Source of the DNA: Pseudomonas congelans
GTDB lineage: Bacteria; Pseudomonadota; Gammaproteobacteria; Pseudomonadales; Pseudomonadaceae
NCBI RefSeq assembly: GCF_900103225.1
Contig: NZ_FNJH01000004.1
Location: 460,927-524,926, forward strand
Direction: 5' to 3'
Length of the DNA: 64,000 nucleotides
Within the stretch, counting starts at the first letter, position 1; each line of letters starts with the position of its first letter. Both the position numbers and the translations under genes were made by a program. Positions 1 to 9,128 of the stretch are shown here, piece by piece. Under the pieces are notes generated by a model. The model had not been told where the DNA came from, did not search any database, and saw only the letters and a program-made list of their open reading frames with translations.

Positions 1-75
1 CTGGACGCTCCGCGTCCTCTTGCGACGCAGAGCGTCACCAACTGCATTCCCACGCGGAGCATGGGAACGATAGTC
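1..75. repeat. REP-type palindromic repeat, cut by window edge
   Basis: Three imperfect palindromes follow one another: GGACGCTCCGCGTCC, GACGCAGAGCGTC and a TTCCCACGC-type unit ending in GGGAACGAT. The same units recur near 22.7, 27.0, 49.7, 54.4 and 60.7-61.1 kb, always just outside genes. They match the repetitive extragenic palindromes common in P. syringae genomes. Positions 76-145, up to the thrB stop codon, show nothing else. Confidence 0.75.
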
Positions 76-145
76 AACTGTCCAGCTTTTTGGGGTCAGT
101 TCAGAGCGTGGGGACGACAATCGACTCGCGAAGACAGGTCTGGTC

Positions 146-1096
146 TCAGAGCGCAAACGGCAACGCAATATGCGCTTCCTGACGCTCGGCCAGGCGGCGC
201 TCGAACTCCGCAGGATCATGAATCAGCACATCCTGCCCGGCGAAGGTTTCGGCAGCGATCAAACGTGACAGCCAGAAACGCACGCAAGCGATACGCAACA
301 TCGCCGCCCAAAGCTTCGACTCCGCAGCGGTGAATGGTCGCAAGCCCGCGTAGGCCCCCAGCAAGGCACGGGCGCGGACGGCGTCGAGCTGGCCGTTTTC
401 GCGGGAACACCAATCGTTGAGAGCAATCGCCAAGTCGTACAACATCGGACCCGAGCAGGCATTGTAGAAATCGATCAACCCGGTCAGGTGCGTACCTTCG
501 AACAGTACGTTGTCGCGAAACAGGTCGGCATGAAGGTTGGCGCGCGGCAGCGCCATGATCTGCGGCTTTAAAGCCTCGATCTCCTCAAGGCTCTTTTCAA
601 GCAGCACTCGCTGAGTCTCGCCCAGGTGCGACAGAAAATTGCGCCCCTCGCTCAGCATCCAGTCCAGGCCGCGGTCAGTCTTGCGCTCGACGATCTGCCC
701 TCGGGTCGCCAGATGCAGGTTGGCCAGCAACTCACCAATCTGCACGCAATGCTGGGTGTTCGGCTCACTGATGTGCTTGCCCGGCAGACGCGGCTGCAAA
801 AGCGCCGGTTTGTCTGCCAGCTCGCGCAGCGCCTGACCGTCGGTGGTGCGCAGCGCATAAGGCACCGGCAGGTCGGCGTCATGCAGCACATCGAGCAGCT
901 CGATGAAGAACGGCATCTCCTGAACCGGGCCGCGCTCGACCAGCGTCAGCACGAACTCGCCCTGCTCCAGACTGATGAAGTAATTGGTGTTTTCACTACC
1001 GGCAGCGATGCCCTGATAGTCAAGCAGACGGCCGAGCCCGTAAGGGGCGAGAAATGTTTCCAGCTCGGGCCGAGCCAGTGGGGTAAAAACGGACAT
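146..1096 (-). CDS. thrB: Homoserine kinase (aminoglycoside-phosphotransferase fold)
   Basis: A 316-residue cytoplasmic kinase that phosphorylates L-homoserine on the way to threonine. It belongs to the APH-like ThrB family used by pseudomonads, not the GHMP family of enterics. The N-terminal lobe carries the nucleotide-binding region with SENTNYFI near residue 35. The C-terminal lobe has the Brenner-type motif HADLFRDNVLF and then LIDFYNA, supplying the catalytic Asp and the metal-binding Asp. Length and start (MSVFTPL) fit the family. The gene lies downstream of a small DUF2782 gene on the same strand, 36 bp away, so the two are probably co-transcribed. The same order (thrB, DUF2782, polA) is found in P. 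aeruginosa. No threonine attenuator is visible. Confidence 0.95.
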   Translation of the reverse strand: MSVFTPLARPELETFLAPYGLGRLLDYQGIAAGSENTNYFISLEQGEFVLTLVERGPVQEMPFFIELLDVLHDADLPVPYALRTTDGQALRELADKPALLQPRLPGKHISEPNTQHCVQIGELLANLHLATRGQIVERKTDRGLDWMLSEGRNFLSHLGETQRVLLEKSLEEIEALKPQIMALPRANLHADLFRDNVLFEGTHLTGLIDFYNACSGPMLYDLAIALNDWCSRENGQLDAVRARALLGAYAGLRPFTAAESKLWAAMLRIACVRFWLSRLIAAETFAGQDVLIHDPAEFERRLAERQEAHIALPFAL

Positions 1097-1132
1097 ATCA
1101 GGACTGCCAACGATTGAAGTGAATGTAGGGTG

Positions 1133-1420
1133 CTACCAGCTGAATATTTCCCACTGCGGGATCAGCATGTCCGGTTGGTCCGAACGAATGAAATTGGGGC
1201 TTGTACCATCGGCGCGCACCAGAAAATAGGGTTTGCCGTGTTTCGGGGTGATTTTAACCGCATACAGAAAGCCGTTCTGGCGATATTCCTGAATGGTTCT
1301 GTCGCCGTCGGTGCGAATAGTAACGTCCGGCGCCGCTGAAGGTGGATCTTCTGCTGCAACAGCGAGCAAAGGGCCAAAGGCCAACAGGCCGGTCAATATC
1401 AGTCGATTTACCTTGCGCAT
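1133..1420 (-). CDS. DUF2782 family exported protein
   Basis: A 95-residue protein of unknown function. Residues 1-22 form a signal peptide: basic start MRKVNR, a hydrophobic core, and cleavage after AVAA. The mature part is short and hydrophilic, with YAVKITP and YFLVRADG segments typical of DUF2782. The ATG is preceded by an AAGG ribosome-binding site at a good distance. It lies upstream of thrB on the same strand and is divergent from polA, as in other pseudomonads. It is probably periplasmic. Nothing in the sequence indicates an enzymatic role. Confidence 0.85.
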   Translation of the reverse strand: MRKVNRLILTGLLAFGPLLAVAAEDPPSAAPDVTIRTDGDRTIQEYRQNGFLYAVKITPKHGKPYFLVRADGTSPNFIRSDQPDMLIPQWEIFSW

Positions 1421-1494
1421 GATAACCTTGTCCCTTTGTCGTCAATGGTCCGCGCATTCTAGCGCCGACCCCGCCGAAAAGGTTGATTCTGCTC

Positions 1495-4260
1495 ATGACC
1501 CAAGCGCCACTCGTCCTGGTAGACGGTTCCTCCTACCTCTACCGCGCCTTCCACGCACTGCCACCACTGGCCACCTCCAAAGGATTGCCGACCGGTGCCG
1601 TCAAGGGCGTGCTCAACATGCTCAAAAGCCTGCGGCGCCAGTACCCGGACAGCCCGCTCGCCGTGGTGTTCGACGCCAAGGGGGGGACGTTCCGTGATGC
1701 GCTGTACAACGACTACAAAGCCAACCGGCCCAGCATGCCGGACGATCTGCGTGTGCAAGTCGATCTGCTGCACGCTTGCGTCAAAGGCATGGGTTACCCG
1801 TTTCTGTGCGTCGAAGGTGTCGAAGCCGATGACGTGATCGGCACGCTGGCACGCAGCAGCGCGGCGGCCGATCGTCCAGTGGTGATCTCCACCGGCGACA
1901 AGGACATGGCGCAACTGGTCGACGGCCATATCACCCTGGTCAACACCATGACCGGCAGCGTGCTGGATGTGCCTGGCGTGAAAGAGAAATTCGGCGTCGG
2001 TCCGGAGCACATCATCGATTACCTGGCCCTGATGGGCGACAAGGTCGACAACATTCCCGGCGTGCCCGGCGTGGGCGAGAAGACCGCGGTCGGCCTACTG
2101 GTCGGCATCGGCGGTGGCATCAAGGAGCTTTACGAGAACCTCGACAAGGTCGCGACCCTGCCGATCCGTGGCGCCAAGACCCTGGCCGCCAAACTCGAAG
2201 AGCATCGTGAGATGGCCTTTTTGTCTTACGAACTGGCGACCATCAAGATCGACGTACCGCTAGACATCGAGCTGGATCAATTGCACTGCGGCGAGCCCGA
2301 CCGCGACACGTTGATGGAGTTGTACGCCGAGCTGGAATTCAAGAGCTGGATCGAAGACCTGCAACGCGACGCCAAGCGTGCAGGTCAGGAGCTGACCGTC
2401 GAAGAGCCGACCGTTGAGGCCAGGGAAGCGGCTTATGAAGTCATTCTTGAACAGAGCCAGTTCGATGCCTGGCTGAAGAAGCTGCAGGCCGCGCCGCTGT
2501 TTGCCTTCGTTACCCAGAGCAACGGTACCGATGCCCAGCGTGCGCAACTGGTCGGCCTGTCCTTCGCCATTCAGACCCACGAAGCCGCCTACATTCCGCT
2601 GACCCACTCGTACATGGGCGTGCCGCAGCAGCTGGACCGCGACACCGTGCTCAAGGCGCTCAAGCCGCTGCTGGAAGACCCGGACAAAATCAAGGTCGGC
2701 CAGCACGCCAAGTTCGCCATCAACCTGCTTGCCAATTGCGCCATCGACGGCGACCAGGCTCAAGGCATCGACCTGCAGGGCGTGCGCTTCGACACCATTC
2801 TGGAATCCTACGTACTGGACTCTACCGCCACCCGCCACGACCGTGACAGCCTGGTGGCCAAGTACCTGACGCACACGCCGATCAATTTCCAGGACATTGC
2901 CGGCAAAGGCGCCAAACAGCTGAGCTTTGACCAGATAGCCCTGGAGCAGGCCGGCAATTACGCCGCCGAAGAAGCGGACCTGACCCTGCGTCTGCATGAA
3001 GTCTTCGACGCGCGGCTGGCCGCGATTCCAACCCTGCAACCGGTACTGAACGATATCGAGATGCCGCTGGTGCCTGTGCTCGCGCGTATCGAGCGCCAGG
3101 GCGCGCTGGTCGATGCCAATCTGCTGGGCATCCAGAGCGTCGAGCTGGGCGACAAGATGACCGCGCTGGAGCGCGAAGCCTTCGCCATTGCCGGCGAAGA
3201 ATTCAACCTCGGTTCACCCAAGCAGCTGGGCGTGATTCTCTACGAAAAACTCGGCATGCCGATTCTCAGCAAGACCGCCACCGGCCAGGCATCGACTGCC
3301 GAAGCGGTGCTTGCCGAACTCGCGGAGCAGGATTTCCCGCTGCCCAAGGTGCTGATGCAATACCGCTCGATGAGCAAGCTCAAGAGCACCTACACCGACC
3401 GCCTGCCGGAGCAGATCAACCCGCGCACCGGGCGTATTCACACCTCCTATCATCAGGCGGTGGCTGTTACCGGGCGCTTGTCCTCCAGCGATCCGAACCT
3501 GCAGAACATTCCGATTCGTACGGCTGAAGGCCGGCGCATCCGTCAGGCATTCGTGGCCCCCAAGGGCTACAAGCTGCTGGCGGCCGACTATTCGCAGATC
3601 GAACTGCGGATCATGGCGCATCTGGCTCAGGACGAAGGCTTGCTGCATGCCTTCCGCAATGACCTGGACGTTCACCGCGCGACGGCTGCGGAGGTGTTTG
3701 GCGTCGAACTGGAAGACGTCACCACTGACATGCGTCGCAGCGCCAAAGCGATCAACTTCGGCCTGATCTACGGCATGAGCGCATTCGGCCTGGCCAAGCA
3801 GATTGGCGTGGACCGCAAGCAGTCACAGGCGTATGTCGACCGCTACTTCGCCCGCTACCCCGGCGTGCTGAACTACATGGAGCGCACCCGCGCCCAGGCT
3901 GCCGAGCAAGGTTTCGTCGAGACCATCTTCGGTCGTCGCCTGTACCTGCCGGACATCAACGCCAAGAACCAGTCCCTGCGCAAAGGCGCGGAGCGCATGG
4001 CGATCAACGCGCCGATGCAGGGCACTGCAGCGGACATCATCAAGAAAGCCATGGTGGCGGTGAATGGTTGGCTGGACGAGTCCGGTCTGGATGCACGGGT
4101 CATCCTGCAGGTTCACGACGAACTGGTGCTTGAAGTGCGCGAAGACCTGGTCGATCAGATCAGTGCACAGATCCGTCCACACATGAGCGGCGCAGCGGAA
4201 CTGGCAGTGCCGTTGCTGGTGGAAGTGGGGGTTGGCAACAATTGGGACGAGGCTCACTGA
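1495..4260 (+). CDS. polA: DNA polymerase I
   Basis: A 921-residue polymerase that removes RNA primers and fills gaps during lagging-strand synthesis and excision repair. Residues 1-290 are the 5'-3' exonuclease (start MTQAPLVLVDGSSYLYRAF, with the metal-binding STGDKDMAQLV). About 320-510 is the 3'-5' exonuclease domain. From 540 to the end is family A polymerase, with motif A (LLAADYSQIELRI), the O-helix (RRSAKAINFGLIYG) and motif C (QVHDEL). The ATG at 1495 gives the family's usual N-terminus. An upstream in-frame TTG at 1483 would only add four residues. The small RNA downstream, followed by engB, matches the polA-spf-engB arrangement of gamma-proteobacteria. Confidence 0.98.
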   Translation: MTQAPLVLVDGSSYLYRAFHALPPLATSKGLPTGAVKGVLNMLKSLRRQYPDSPLAVVFDAKGGTFRDALYNDYKANRPSMPDDLRVQVDLLHACVKGMGYPFLCVEGVEADDVIGTLARSSAAADRPVVISTGDKDMAQLVDGHITLVNTMTGSVLDVPGVKEKFGVGPEHIIDYLALMGDKVDNIPGVPGVGEKTAVGLLVGIGGGIKELYENLDKVATLPIRGAKTLAAKLEEHREMAFLSYELATIKIDVPLDIELDQLHCGEPDRDTLMELYAELEFKSWIEDLQRDAKRAGQELTVEEPTVEAREAAYEVILEQSQFDAWLKKLQAAPLFAFVTQSNGTDAQRAQLVGLSFAIQTHEAAYIPLTHSYMGVPQQLDRDTVLKALKPLLEDPDKIKVGQHAKFAINLLANCAIDGDQAQGIDLQGVRFDTILESYVLDSTATRHDRDSLVAKYLTHTPINFQDIAGKGAKQLSFDQIALEQAGNYAAEEADLTLRLHEVFDARLAAIPTLQPVLNDIEMPLVPVLARIERQGALVDANLLGIQSVELGDKMTALEREAFAIAGEEFNLGSPKQLGVILYEKLGMPILSKTATGQASTAEAVLAELAEQDFPLPKVLMQYRSMSKLKSTYTDRLPEQINPRTGRIHTSYHQAVAVTGRLSSSDPNLQNIPIRTAEGRRIRQAFVAPKGYKLLAADYSQIELRIMAHLAQDEGLLHAFRNDLDVHRATAAEVFGVELEDVTTDMRRSAKAINFGLIYGMSAFGLAKQIGVDRKQSQAYVDRYFARYPGVLNYMERTRAQAAEQGFVETIFGRRLYLPDINAKNQSLRKGAERMAINAPMQGTAADIIKKAMVAVNGWLDESGLDARVILQVHDELVLEVREDLVDQISAQIRPHMSGAAELAVPLLVEVGVGNNWDEAH

Positions 4261-4330
4261 GCCTGAAATGGCGAACCTGTACGCAGGTTCGTCAAATATT
4301 GTAGGAAATGTGAACTTTTCTTCACTGCTG

Positions 4331-4358
4331 GAACTTAACCGTTTGGACAGGAGTCGGA
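4331..4358 (+). promoter_or_regulatory. AlgU (sigma-22/RpoE-type) promoter for the ErsA-like sRNA
   Basis: GAACTT at 4331-4336 and TCGGA at 4354-4358 are separated by 17 bases. This matches the AlgU consensus GAACTT-N16/17-TCNNA. A second GAACTT lies 19 bases upstream (4312-4317) without a matching -10. In P. aeruginosa the sRNA at this locus (ErsA) is transcribed from an AlgU promoter. A start about five bases after the -10 gives an RNA of the expected size. Confidence 0.75.
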
Positions 4359-4363
4359 TGTGT

Positions 4364-4492
4364 CGATTGGTTGAAAAATCGATCGTGCTCCTAGTTGTGT
4401 TAAGTGTTGGCAGTTATCCAGATCCCACCCTAAGGTCTGGACCTTAAGCCCCGGAACTTCCCCCTCCCCATGCGAAGTCCGGGGTCTTTTTT
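4364..4492 (+). ncRNA. ersA: ErsA-like (Spot 42 position) small regulatory RNA
   Basis: The 241-bp gap between polA and engB has no ORF but contains a promoter-to-terminator unit of about 130 nt, close to the 132 nt of P. aeruginosa ErsA. The RNA ends in a CCCCGGAACTT/AAGTCCGGGG stem whose loop is C-rich (CCCCCTCCCC), then a T-run. In P. aeruginosa ErsA is Hfq-dependent and base-pairs with mRNAs including algC and oprD. A homologue of algC lies in this window at 57-59.6 kb. The 5' end is inferred from promoter spacing. Identity rests on synteny, promoter class, size and terminator rather than an alignment. Confidence 0.72.
4449..4492 (+). terminator. Rho-independent terminator of the ErsA-like sRNA
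   Basis: The stem CCCCGGAACTT/AAGTCCGGGG (10 pairs with one bulged A) encloses a 15-nt C-rich loop and is followed by TCTTTTTT. The exposed C-rich loop is a plausible seed for binding G-rich ribosome-binding sites. Confidence 0.85.
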
Positions 4493-4501
4493 GCCTGCGA
4501 T

Positions 4502-5137
4502 TTACTCAGCAGGAGCCTTGTCTTCCAGCTCCATCCAGTCGGCCAGCACGGTGTAAGCCTCTTCCAGCCCCATACGCTTGGGGGCCGAAAACAACTGGAT
4601 GCTCACTGCATCGCCCCAGCCTTTGCGAATCTCGGCCTGAACCTTGAGCAGCGTGTTCTTGGCAGCGCCGTAGGTCAGCTTGTCGGCCTTGGTCAACAGA
4701 ATGTGCATCGGCATGTTGCTGGCGATGGCCCAATCGAGCATCAGCACGTCGAAGTCGGTCATTGGATGACGGATATCCATCATCAGGATCAGCCCCTTCA
4801 GGCTTTCGCGGCTGCCCAGGTAGGCTTCCAGGTGACGCTGCCAGTGCAGCTTGAGCGGGATAGGCACTTTGGCGTAGCCGTAACCGGGCAGGTCGACCAG
4901 ACGTCGATCCTCGTCCAGACCGAAAAAGTTCAGCAACTGGGTACGCCCCGGTGTCTTGGATGTACGCGCCAGGCTGGCGTGGGTCAGGGTGTTCAGCGCG
5001 CTCGATTTGCCCGCGTTGGAGCGACCGGCAAATGCGACTTCAAAACCTTCGTCGTCGGGGCATTGGTCGACCTTGGCGGCGCTGAGCATGAACGTGGCCT
5101 GTTGGCACAGACCGAGAATGGGGTTTTTGAGTTGCAT
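4502..5137 (-). CDS. engB: Ribosome biogenesis GTP-binding protein EngB (YihA/YsxC)
   Basis: A 211-residue TRAFAC-class GTPase needed for large ribosomal subunit assembly. GTPase motifs appear in order: G1 GRSNAGKS at 38-45, G2 in the TPGRTQ segment, G3 DLPGYG, and G4 TKAD. The start at 5137 ([10 protein letters not shown]) gives the family's normal N-terminus; longer in-frame extensions upstream look non-coding. It converges with polA and the sRNA terminator. In P. aeruginosa two cytochrome c genes lie between engB and dsbA. Here 294 bp separate the two divergent genes and contain no cytochrome. Confidence 0.96.
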
Positions 5138-5431
5138 GTGATTTCCGGTGAAGACCTGCCTGCAAGGGGTGCGGCAAGAGGTGTCGGTTTCGTTTGGATG
5201 CGTGCGCATATAATGACACACCTGTCCCCCAGCCCACACTCACACCGTATCGGGCCGCTCTGACCGACGTGCTGGAACATTCAGACATGACCTGCTTCAC
5301 TCCTTGTGCAAAAAGGCCGTTCTCGGTCGCCCATTTTTACAACCTCAGCGTTACACTAACGAACTCAGGCTTTCGCGTCCGGTCGAAACCACCGTCGCTT
5401 GAAGGCGATTCAATCTGCTCAGGAGTAAAGC

Positions 5432-6076
5432 ATGCGTAATCTGATCATCAGCGCCGCTCTGGTTGCCGCCAGTCTGTTCGGTATGTCCGCCCAGGCCGCC
5501 ACGCCCATCGAGGCCGGCAAGCAATACGTCGAGCTGGCAAGCGCTGTGCCTGTCGCCGAGCCAGGCAAGATCGAAGTCGTCGAGCTGTTCTGGTATGGCT
5601 GCCCGCATTGCTACGCGTTCGAGCCAACCATCAATCCGTGGGTTGAAAAACTGCCGTCCGACGTCAAGTTCGTACGCATTCCTGCCATGTTCGGCGGCCC
5701 TTGGGACGCTCACGGCCAACTGTTCATCACCCTCGACACCATGGGCGTCGAGCACAAGGTTCACGCGGCCGTATTCGAAGCTATCCAGAAGGGCGGCAAG
5801 CGTCTGACCGACAAGAATGACATGGCTGATTTCGTCGCCACTCAGGGCGTGAACAAGGACGACTTCCTGAAGACTTTCGATTCCTTCGCAGTCAAGGGCA
5901 AGATCGCCCAGTACAAGGAACTGGCCAAGAAGTACGAAGTGACTGGCGTTCCGACCATGATCGTCAACGGCAAATACCGCTTTGACCTGGGTTCTGCCGG
6001 TGGTCCGGAAAAGACCCTGGAAGTTGCCGACCAGTTGATTGCCAAAGAGCGAGCGGCTGCTGCAGCCGCCAAGTAA
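5432..6076 (+). CDS. dsbA: Thiol:disulfide interchange protein DsbA
   Basis: A 214-residue periplasmic oxidase that introduces disulfide bonds into exported proteins and is re-oxidised by DsbB. The signal peptide (MRNLIISAALVAASLFG, cleaved after AQA) occupies residues 1-22. The active site is C57-P-H-C60 within WYGCPHCYAF, and the cis-proline loop is GVPTMIV. An alanine-rich tail ends the protein. The ribosome-binding site CAGGAG lies just upstream. In plant-pathogenic pseudomonads DsbA supports secretion-system and exoenzyme folding. The next gene starts 9 bp downstream, so they probably form one transcript. Confidence 0.97.
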   Translation: MRNLIISAALVAASLFGMSAQAATPIEAGKQYVELASAVPVAEPGKIEVVELFWYGCPHCYAFEPTINPWVEKLPSDVKFVRIPAMFGGPWDAHGQLFITLDTMGVEHKVHAAVFEAIQKGGKRLTDKNDMADFVATQGVNKDDFLKTFDSFAVKGKIAQYKELAKKYEVTGVPTMIVNGKYRFDLGSAGGPEKTLEVADQLIAKERAAAAAAK

Positions 6077-6085
6077 GCGCACGTA

Positions 6086-6961
6086 ATGCGCCGCTGGGGC
6101 AAAGGCAGTACCCGTATCGTTGGCCTGCATGATCCGCAGGTCAACGAACATCATCTGCTGCAAAACGGCCTGCCGGAAGACGGCAGGCTGCGTTTGCTCA
6201 GTTTCAATATCCAGGTGGGTATCAGTACCCAGCGCTACCATCACTACCTGACGCGCAGCTGGCAGCACTTGCTGCCGCATGGCGGCCGGGCTGGCAACCT
6301 GCAGAAGATCGGCGACCTGATCAACGATTTCGATCTTGTAGCGCTGCAGGAAGTCGACGGCGGCAGCATGCGCTCCGGCTTCGTCAATCAGGTCGAGCAT
6401 CTCGCCCAGTTGGGCGGCTTTCCGTACTGGTATCAACAGCTCAATCGCAATCTCGGGCGCCTGGCGCAGCACAGCAATGGTGTGTTGAGCCGTCTGCGCC
6501 CGACCAAGATCGAGGATCACCCGCTGCCGGGTCCAGCCGGGCGCGGTGCGATTCTAGTGCGTTTCGGCGAGGGCGAAGATGCTTTGGTCGTGGTCATGAT
6601 GCACCTCGCGCTGGGGACCCGAACCCGAACCCGACAGCTCGCCTATATTCGCGAACTGATCGGCGGTTATCGCCATCAGGTGCTGATGGGCGACATGAAC
6701 ACCCACGCCAATGACCTGCTGGAACACTCGCCGCTGCGTGATCTCGGGCTTCTGGCCCCGCAGATAGAAGCGACCTTTCCGAGCTGGCGGCCACAGCGCT
6801 GCCTCGATCACATTTTGCTTAGCCCGACCCTGACGCTCGAACGCGTACAGGTGCTGGCGCAACCCATTTCAGATCACCTGCCTGTCGCTGTCGAGATTCG
6901 CCTGCCTGACTCACTGCGCGGGGACTCACTGCCTGTGCCCTCTGGTGGAAGCCTTGCATGA
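6086..6961 (+). CDS. Endonuclease/exonuclease/phosphatase family protein
   Basis: A 291-residue protein of the EEP superfamily (the fold of DNase I, ExoIII and inositol phosphatases). Core motifs are visible: LLSFNIQVG, with the first catalytic Asn; ALQEVD, with the metal-binding Glu; LMGDMN; LDHILL; and ISDHLPV, with the catalytic DH pair. No signal peptide is present, so it is likely cytoplasmic. The substrate cannot be read from the sequence. Its stop codon overlaps the start of the next gene (ATGA at 6958-6961), indicating translational coupling with the GGDEF protein. The pairing is conserved with P. aeruginosa PA5488-PA5487. Confidence 0.88.
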   Translation: MRRWGKGSTRIVGLHDPQVNEHHLLQNGLPEDGRLRLLSFNIQVGISTQRYHHYLTRSWQHLLPHGGRAGNLQKIGDLINDFDLVALQEVDGGSMRSGFVNQVEHLAQLGGFPYWYQQLNRNLGRLAQHSNGVLSRLRPTKIEDHPLPGPAGRGAILVRFGEGEDALVVVMMHLALGTRTRTRQLAYIRELIGGYRHQVLMGDMNTHANDLLEHSPLRDLGLLAPQIEATFPSWRPQRCLDHILLSPTLTLERVQVLAQPISDHLPVAVEIRLPDSLRGDSLPVPSGGSLA

Positions 6962-9033
6962 GCGACGACGCGGAGCGTTGGAAAGAGAAATACCTCAAGG
7001 GGATCGAGCAACAGGACAAGCTCGAAAAGCGCTGGGATGCGCGGCTCGATTTGTTGCGACGCGGTCTGGTGCGCAGCAGTCTGGCGGCAGAGGGCTCTGA
7101 CCGCGCCGTCGATGAATGCATGAAGGAAATGCGCGAGATCGTCCGCAAAGACGATATGGACGCGGGCCTGGCAGCCCTGATCCCGCGCCTTGAAAAAGCC
7201 GTACTGGACTCAGAGCAACGCCGCGAAGTACGGGCCGCGCAAATCAGTTCGGCACTGACCGCACTGGTCGCACAACTGCAGTCACTGCCGCTGCCACGCG
7301 ACGTACGCAAGCCGCTCAAGCGCTTTGCCAAGGAGCTTGAAGAGCGCGCCTCCCAGGCCCGCGAGCTGCCTCTGTTGCTCGGCGAGTTGAGTAATTTGCA
7401 GGGCCAGGCCCTGACCCAGGTTGAAAAGCCCGAAGAAGGCCCCCGCCAAGGGTTGCTGCAACGCCTGTTCGGTTCACGCGAGGGCCACGGCAACGAGTCC
7501 CATCCCGAGGCTGCTCCCCCCGAAGAAGACGCCTGCGCACCGCAACCGCACGAACCCGATGCCGAGCCGCAAGCAGCGAACACTTACGCCACGCCAGACG
7601 CCGTTCCTGTCGAAGCCGAGGCTATTGATTCCCCTGCCGCAGCCCCCGCTGCCGCAGACAGCACGCTGCCAACGCCTGCCCCGGAAACCGCTGCGCCTGC
7701 CGCAGTGATACCCGCCGCAGTGACACCTGAAGAACCTGCACCATCGGCCACCGCTACGGACACTGCTCCGGTATCGGCAGAGGCCGTCGCCGAACCTGTA
7801 CCTGTACCTGCCGCAGTCGACCCCATCGATTTCGCGGATATCCTGGCGCCTGTCCCATCAGTGCCTTATCAACAGCGGCCAGCGCCAATTGACGTGACCG
7901 TTGAAACCCCCTACGCAGAAGCCGAGCAGCAGCCCGAGTCGGCAGAAGGCGAAGAAGGCTATGCGCTACCCTCCTCACCTGAGCCCAGTTACAGCTCGGT
8001 GGCAGCACACATTGAACAAACCCTGTTGGGCCTGCTGGACGACCTGACCCTGTCCGAGCACTTTCGCCCGCAGGTCGAGGACATGCAGTTGCGCTTGAAA
8101 CATGGGCTTAACTGGTACGAATTACTGCCGATCCTCGACGATCTTGCGGTGTTGATGCTGGCGATCAACAACGGCGGCCAGCATGAGTTCGGCACTTACC
8201 TCAAGCAGCTCAACGAGCGGCTCGAATCGTTTCAGAGCCACTTGCAGGCAGCCAGTGAAGATCACGCCGAGGATCAGTCCACCGCGCGCGACCTGAACGA
8301 CCAGTTGCGCGAACAAGTGGGCGGCCTGCAAAGCAGTGTTCAGGACGCCTCCGATCTGCCCAGCCTCAAGCGGGTGCTCGACAATCGGCTTGAGGCCCTG
8401 CTCGGCACCATGGATCACTACCAGCTCAAGCGCGATGCCCGCGAGCGCGAAGTGGCCTCGCGCCTGCAAGGTCTGGCGGCGCGCGTCGCGAGCATGGAGC
8501 AGGAAGCCCTGGGTTTCAGGACCCACCTGGAAGAACAGCGTCAAAAGGCCCTGATAGATCCACTCACCGGACTGCCCAATCGTGCAGCCTGGGGCGAGCG
8601 CCTCGAACTGGAAATGGCTCGGTGGAAGGAAGAAAAAAACAGCCTGCTGGTCTGCATTCTGGATCTGGACCATTTCAAACGCATCAACGACGGCTATGGG
8701 CACCTGGCTGGTGACAAGGTGTTGAAGATCGTCGCCAATGTCCTCAGCAAACGCCTGCGCGCCGATGACTTCATGGCACGGTTTGGCGGCGAAGAATTTG
8801 TCATGCTGCTGCCTGCGACACCTCCTGCTACCGGGCTGACGCTGCTCGATGAACTGCGCGCCGCCGTTGAGTCATGCCCTTTCCACTTCAAGGGTGAGCG
8901 AGTCACCATCACCGTATCCATTGGCCTGACGGCTTTTCGCACTTCAGAGAAGAGCGACACCGCCATCAAACGTGCCGACCAGGCGCTTTACAAGGCCAAG
9001 GAGAACGGTCGGAACCGCATCGAACAGGGCTGA
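6958..9033 (+). CDS. GGDEF diguanylate cyclase with long Pro/Ala-rich linker
   Basis: A 691-residue enzyme that probably makes cyclic di-GMP from two GTP. The N-terminal 150 residues are helical and charged. Residues 165-345 are a low-complexity Pro/Ala/Glu segment that looks disordered. A predicted helical region precedes the C-terminal GGDEF domain. The active-site loop is GGEEF at 610-614, with the inhibitory RxxD I-site (RADD, 601-604) five residues upstream, so product feedback is expected. There are no membrane segments. It corresponds to P. aeruginosa PA5487 (DgcH). The linker's length and composition are likely to vary between strains. Confidence 0.9.
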   Translation: MSDDAERWKEKYLKGIEQQDKLEKRWDARLDLLRRGLVRSSLAAEGSDRAVDECMKEMREIVRKDDMDAGLAALIPRLEKAVLDSEQRREVRAAQISSALTALVAQLQSLPLPRDVRKPLKRFAKELEERASQARELPLLLGELSNLQGQALTQVEKPEEGPRQGLLQRLFGSREGHGNESHPEAAPPEEDACAPQPHEPDAEPQAANTYATPDAVPVEAEAIDSPAAAPAAADSTLPTPAPETAAPAAVIPAAVTPEEPAPSATATDTAPVSAEAVAEPVPVPAAVDPIDFADILAPVPSVPYQQRPAPIDVTVETPYAEAEQQPESAEGEEGYALPSSPEPSYSSVAAHIEQTLLGLLDDLTLSEHFRPQVEDMQLRLKHGLNWYELLPILDDLAVLMLAINNGGQHEFGTYLKQLNERLESFQSHLQAASEDHAEDQSTARDLNDQLREQVGGLQSSVQDASDLPSLKRVLDNRLEALLGTMDHYQLKRDAREREVASRLQGLAARVASMEQEALGFRTHLEEQRQKALIDPLTGLPNRAAWGERLELEMARWKEEKNSLLVCILDLDHFKRINDGYGHLAGDKVLKIVANVLSKRLRADDFMARFGGEEFVMLLPATPPATGLTLLDELRAAVESCPFHFKGERVTITVSIGLTAFRTSEKSDTAIKRADQALYKAKENGRNRIEQG

Positions 9034-9128
9034 CTGAAACATTTTGACCTGAACAAATAGCGGGTGCCCCATGCTATTCGCACACATTTTGTTATGATGT
9101 TTCATTTCCTGCCGACGCTGCCGACCTC

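Noticed and set aside
4312..4317. First GAACTT as a second AlgU promoter before the sRNA
   Set aside because: No TCNNA lies 16-17 bases downstream. Only the second GAACTT (4331) has a matching -10.
5138..5431. Degraded cytochrome c remnant between engB and dsbA
   Set aside because: Reading both strands gave no CXXCH. A short CFTPCA stretch is not a haem motif. The gap is more simply a deleted region with promoters.
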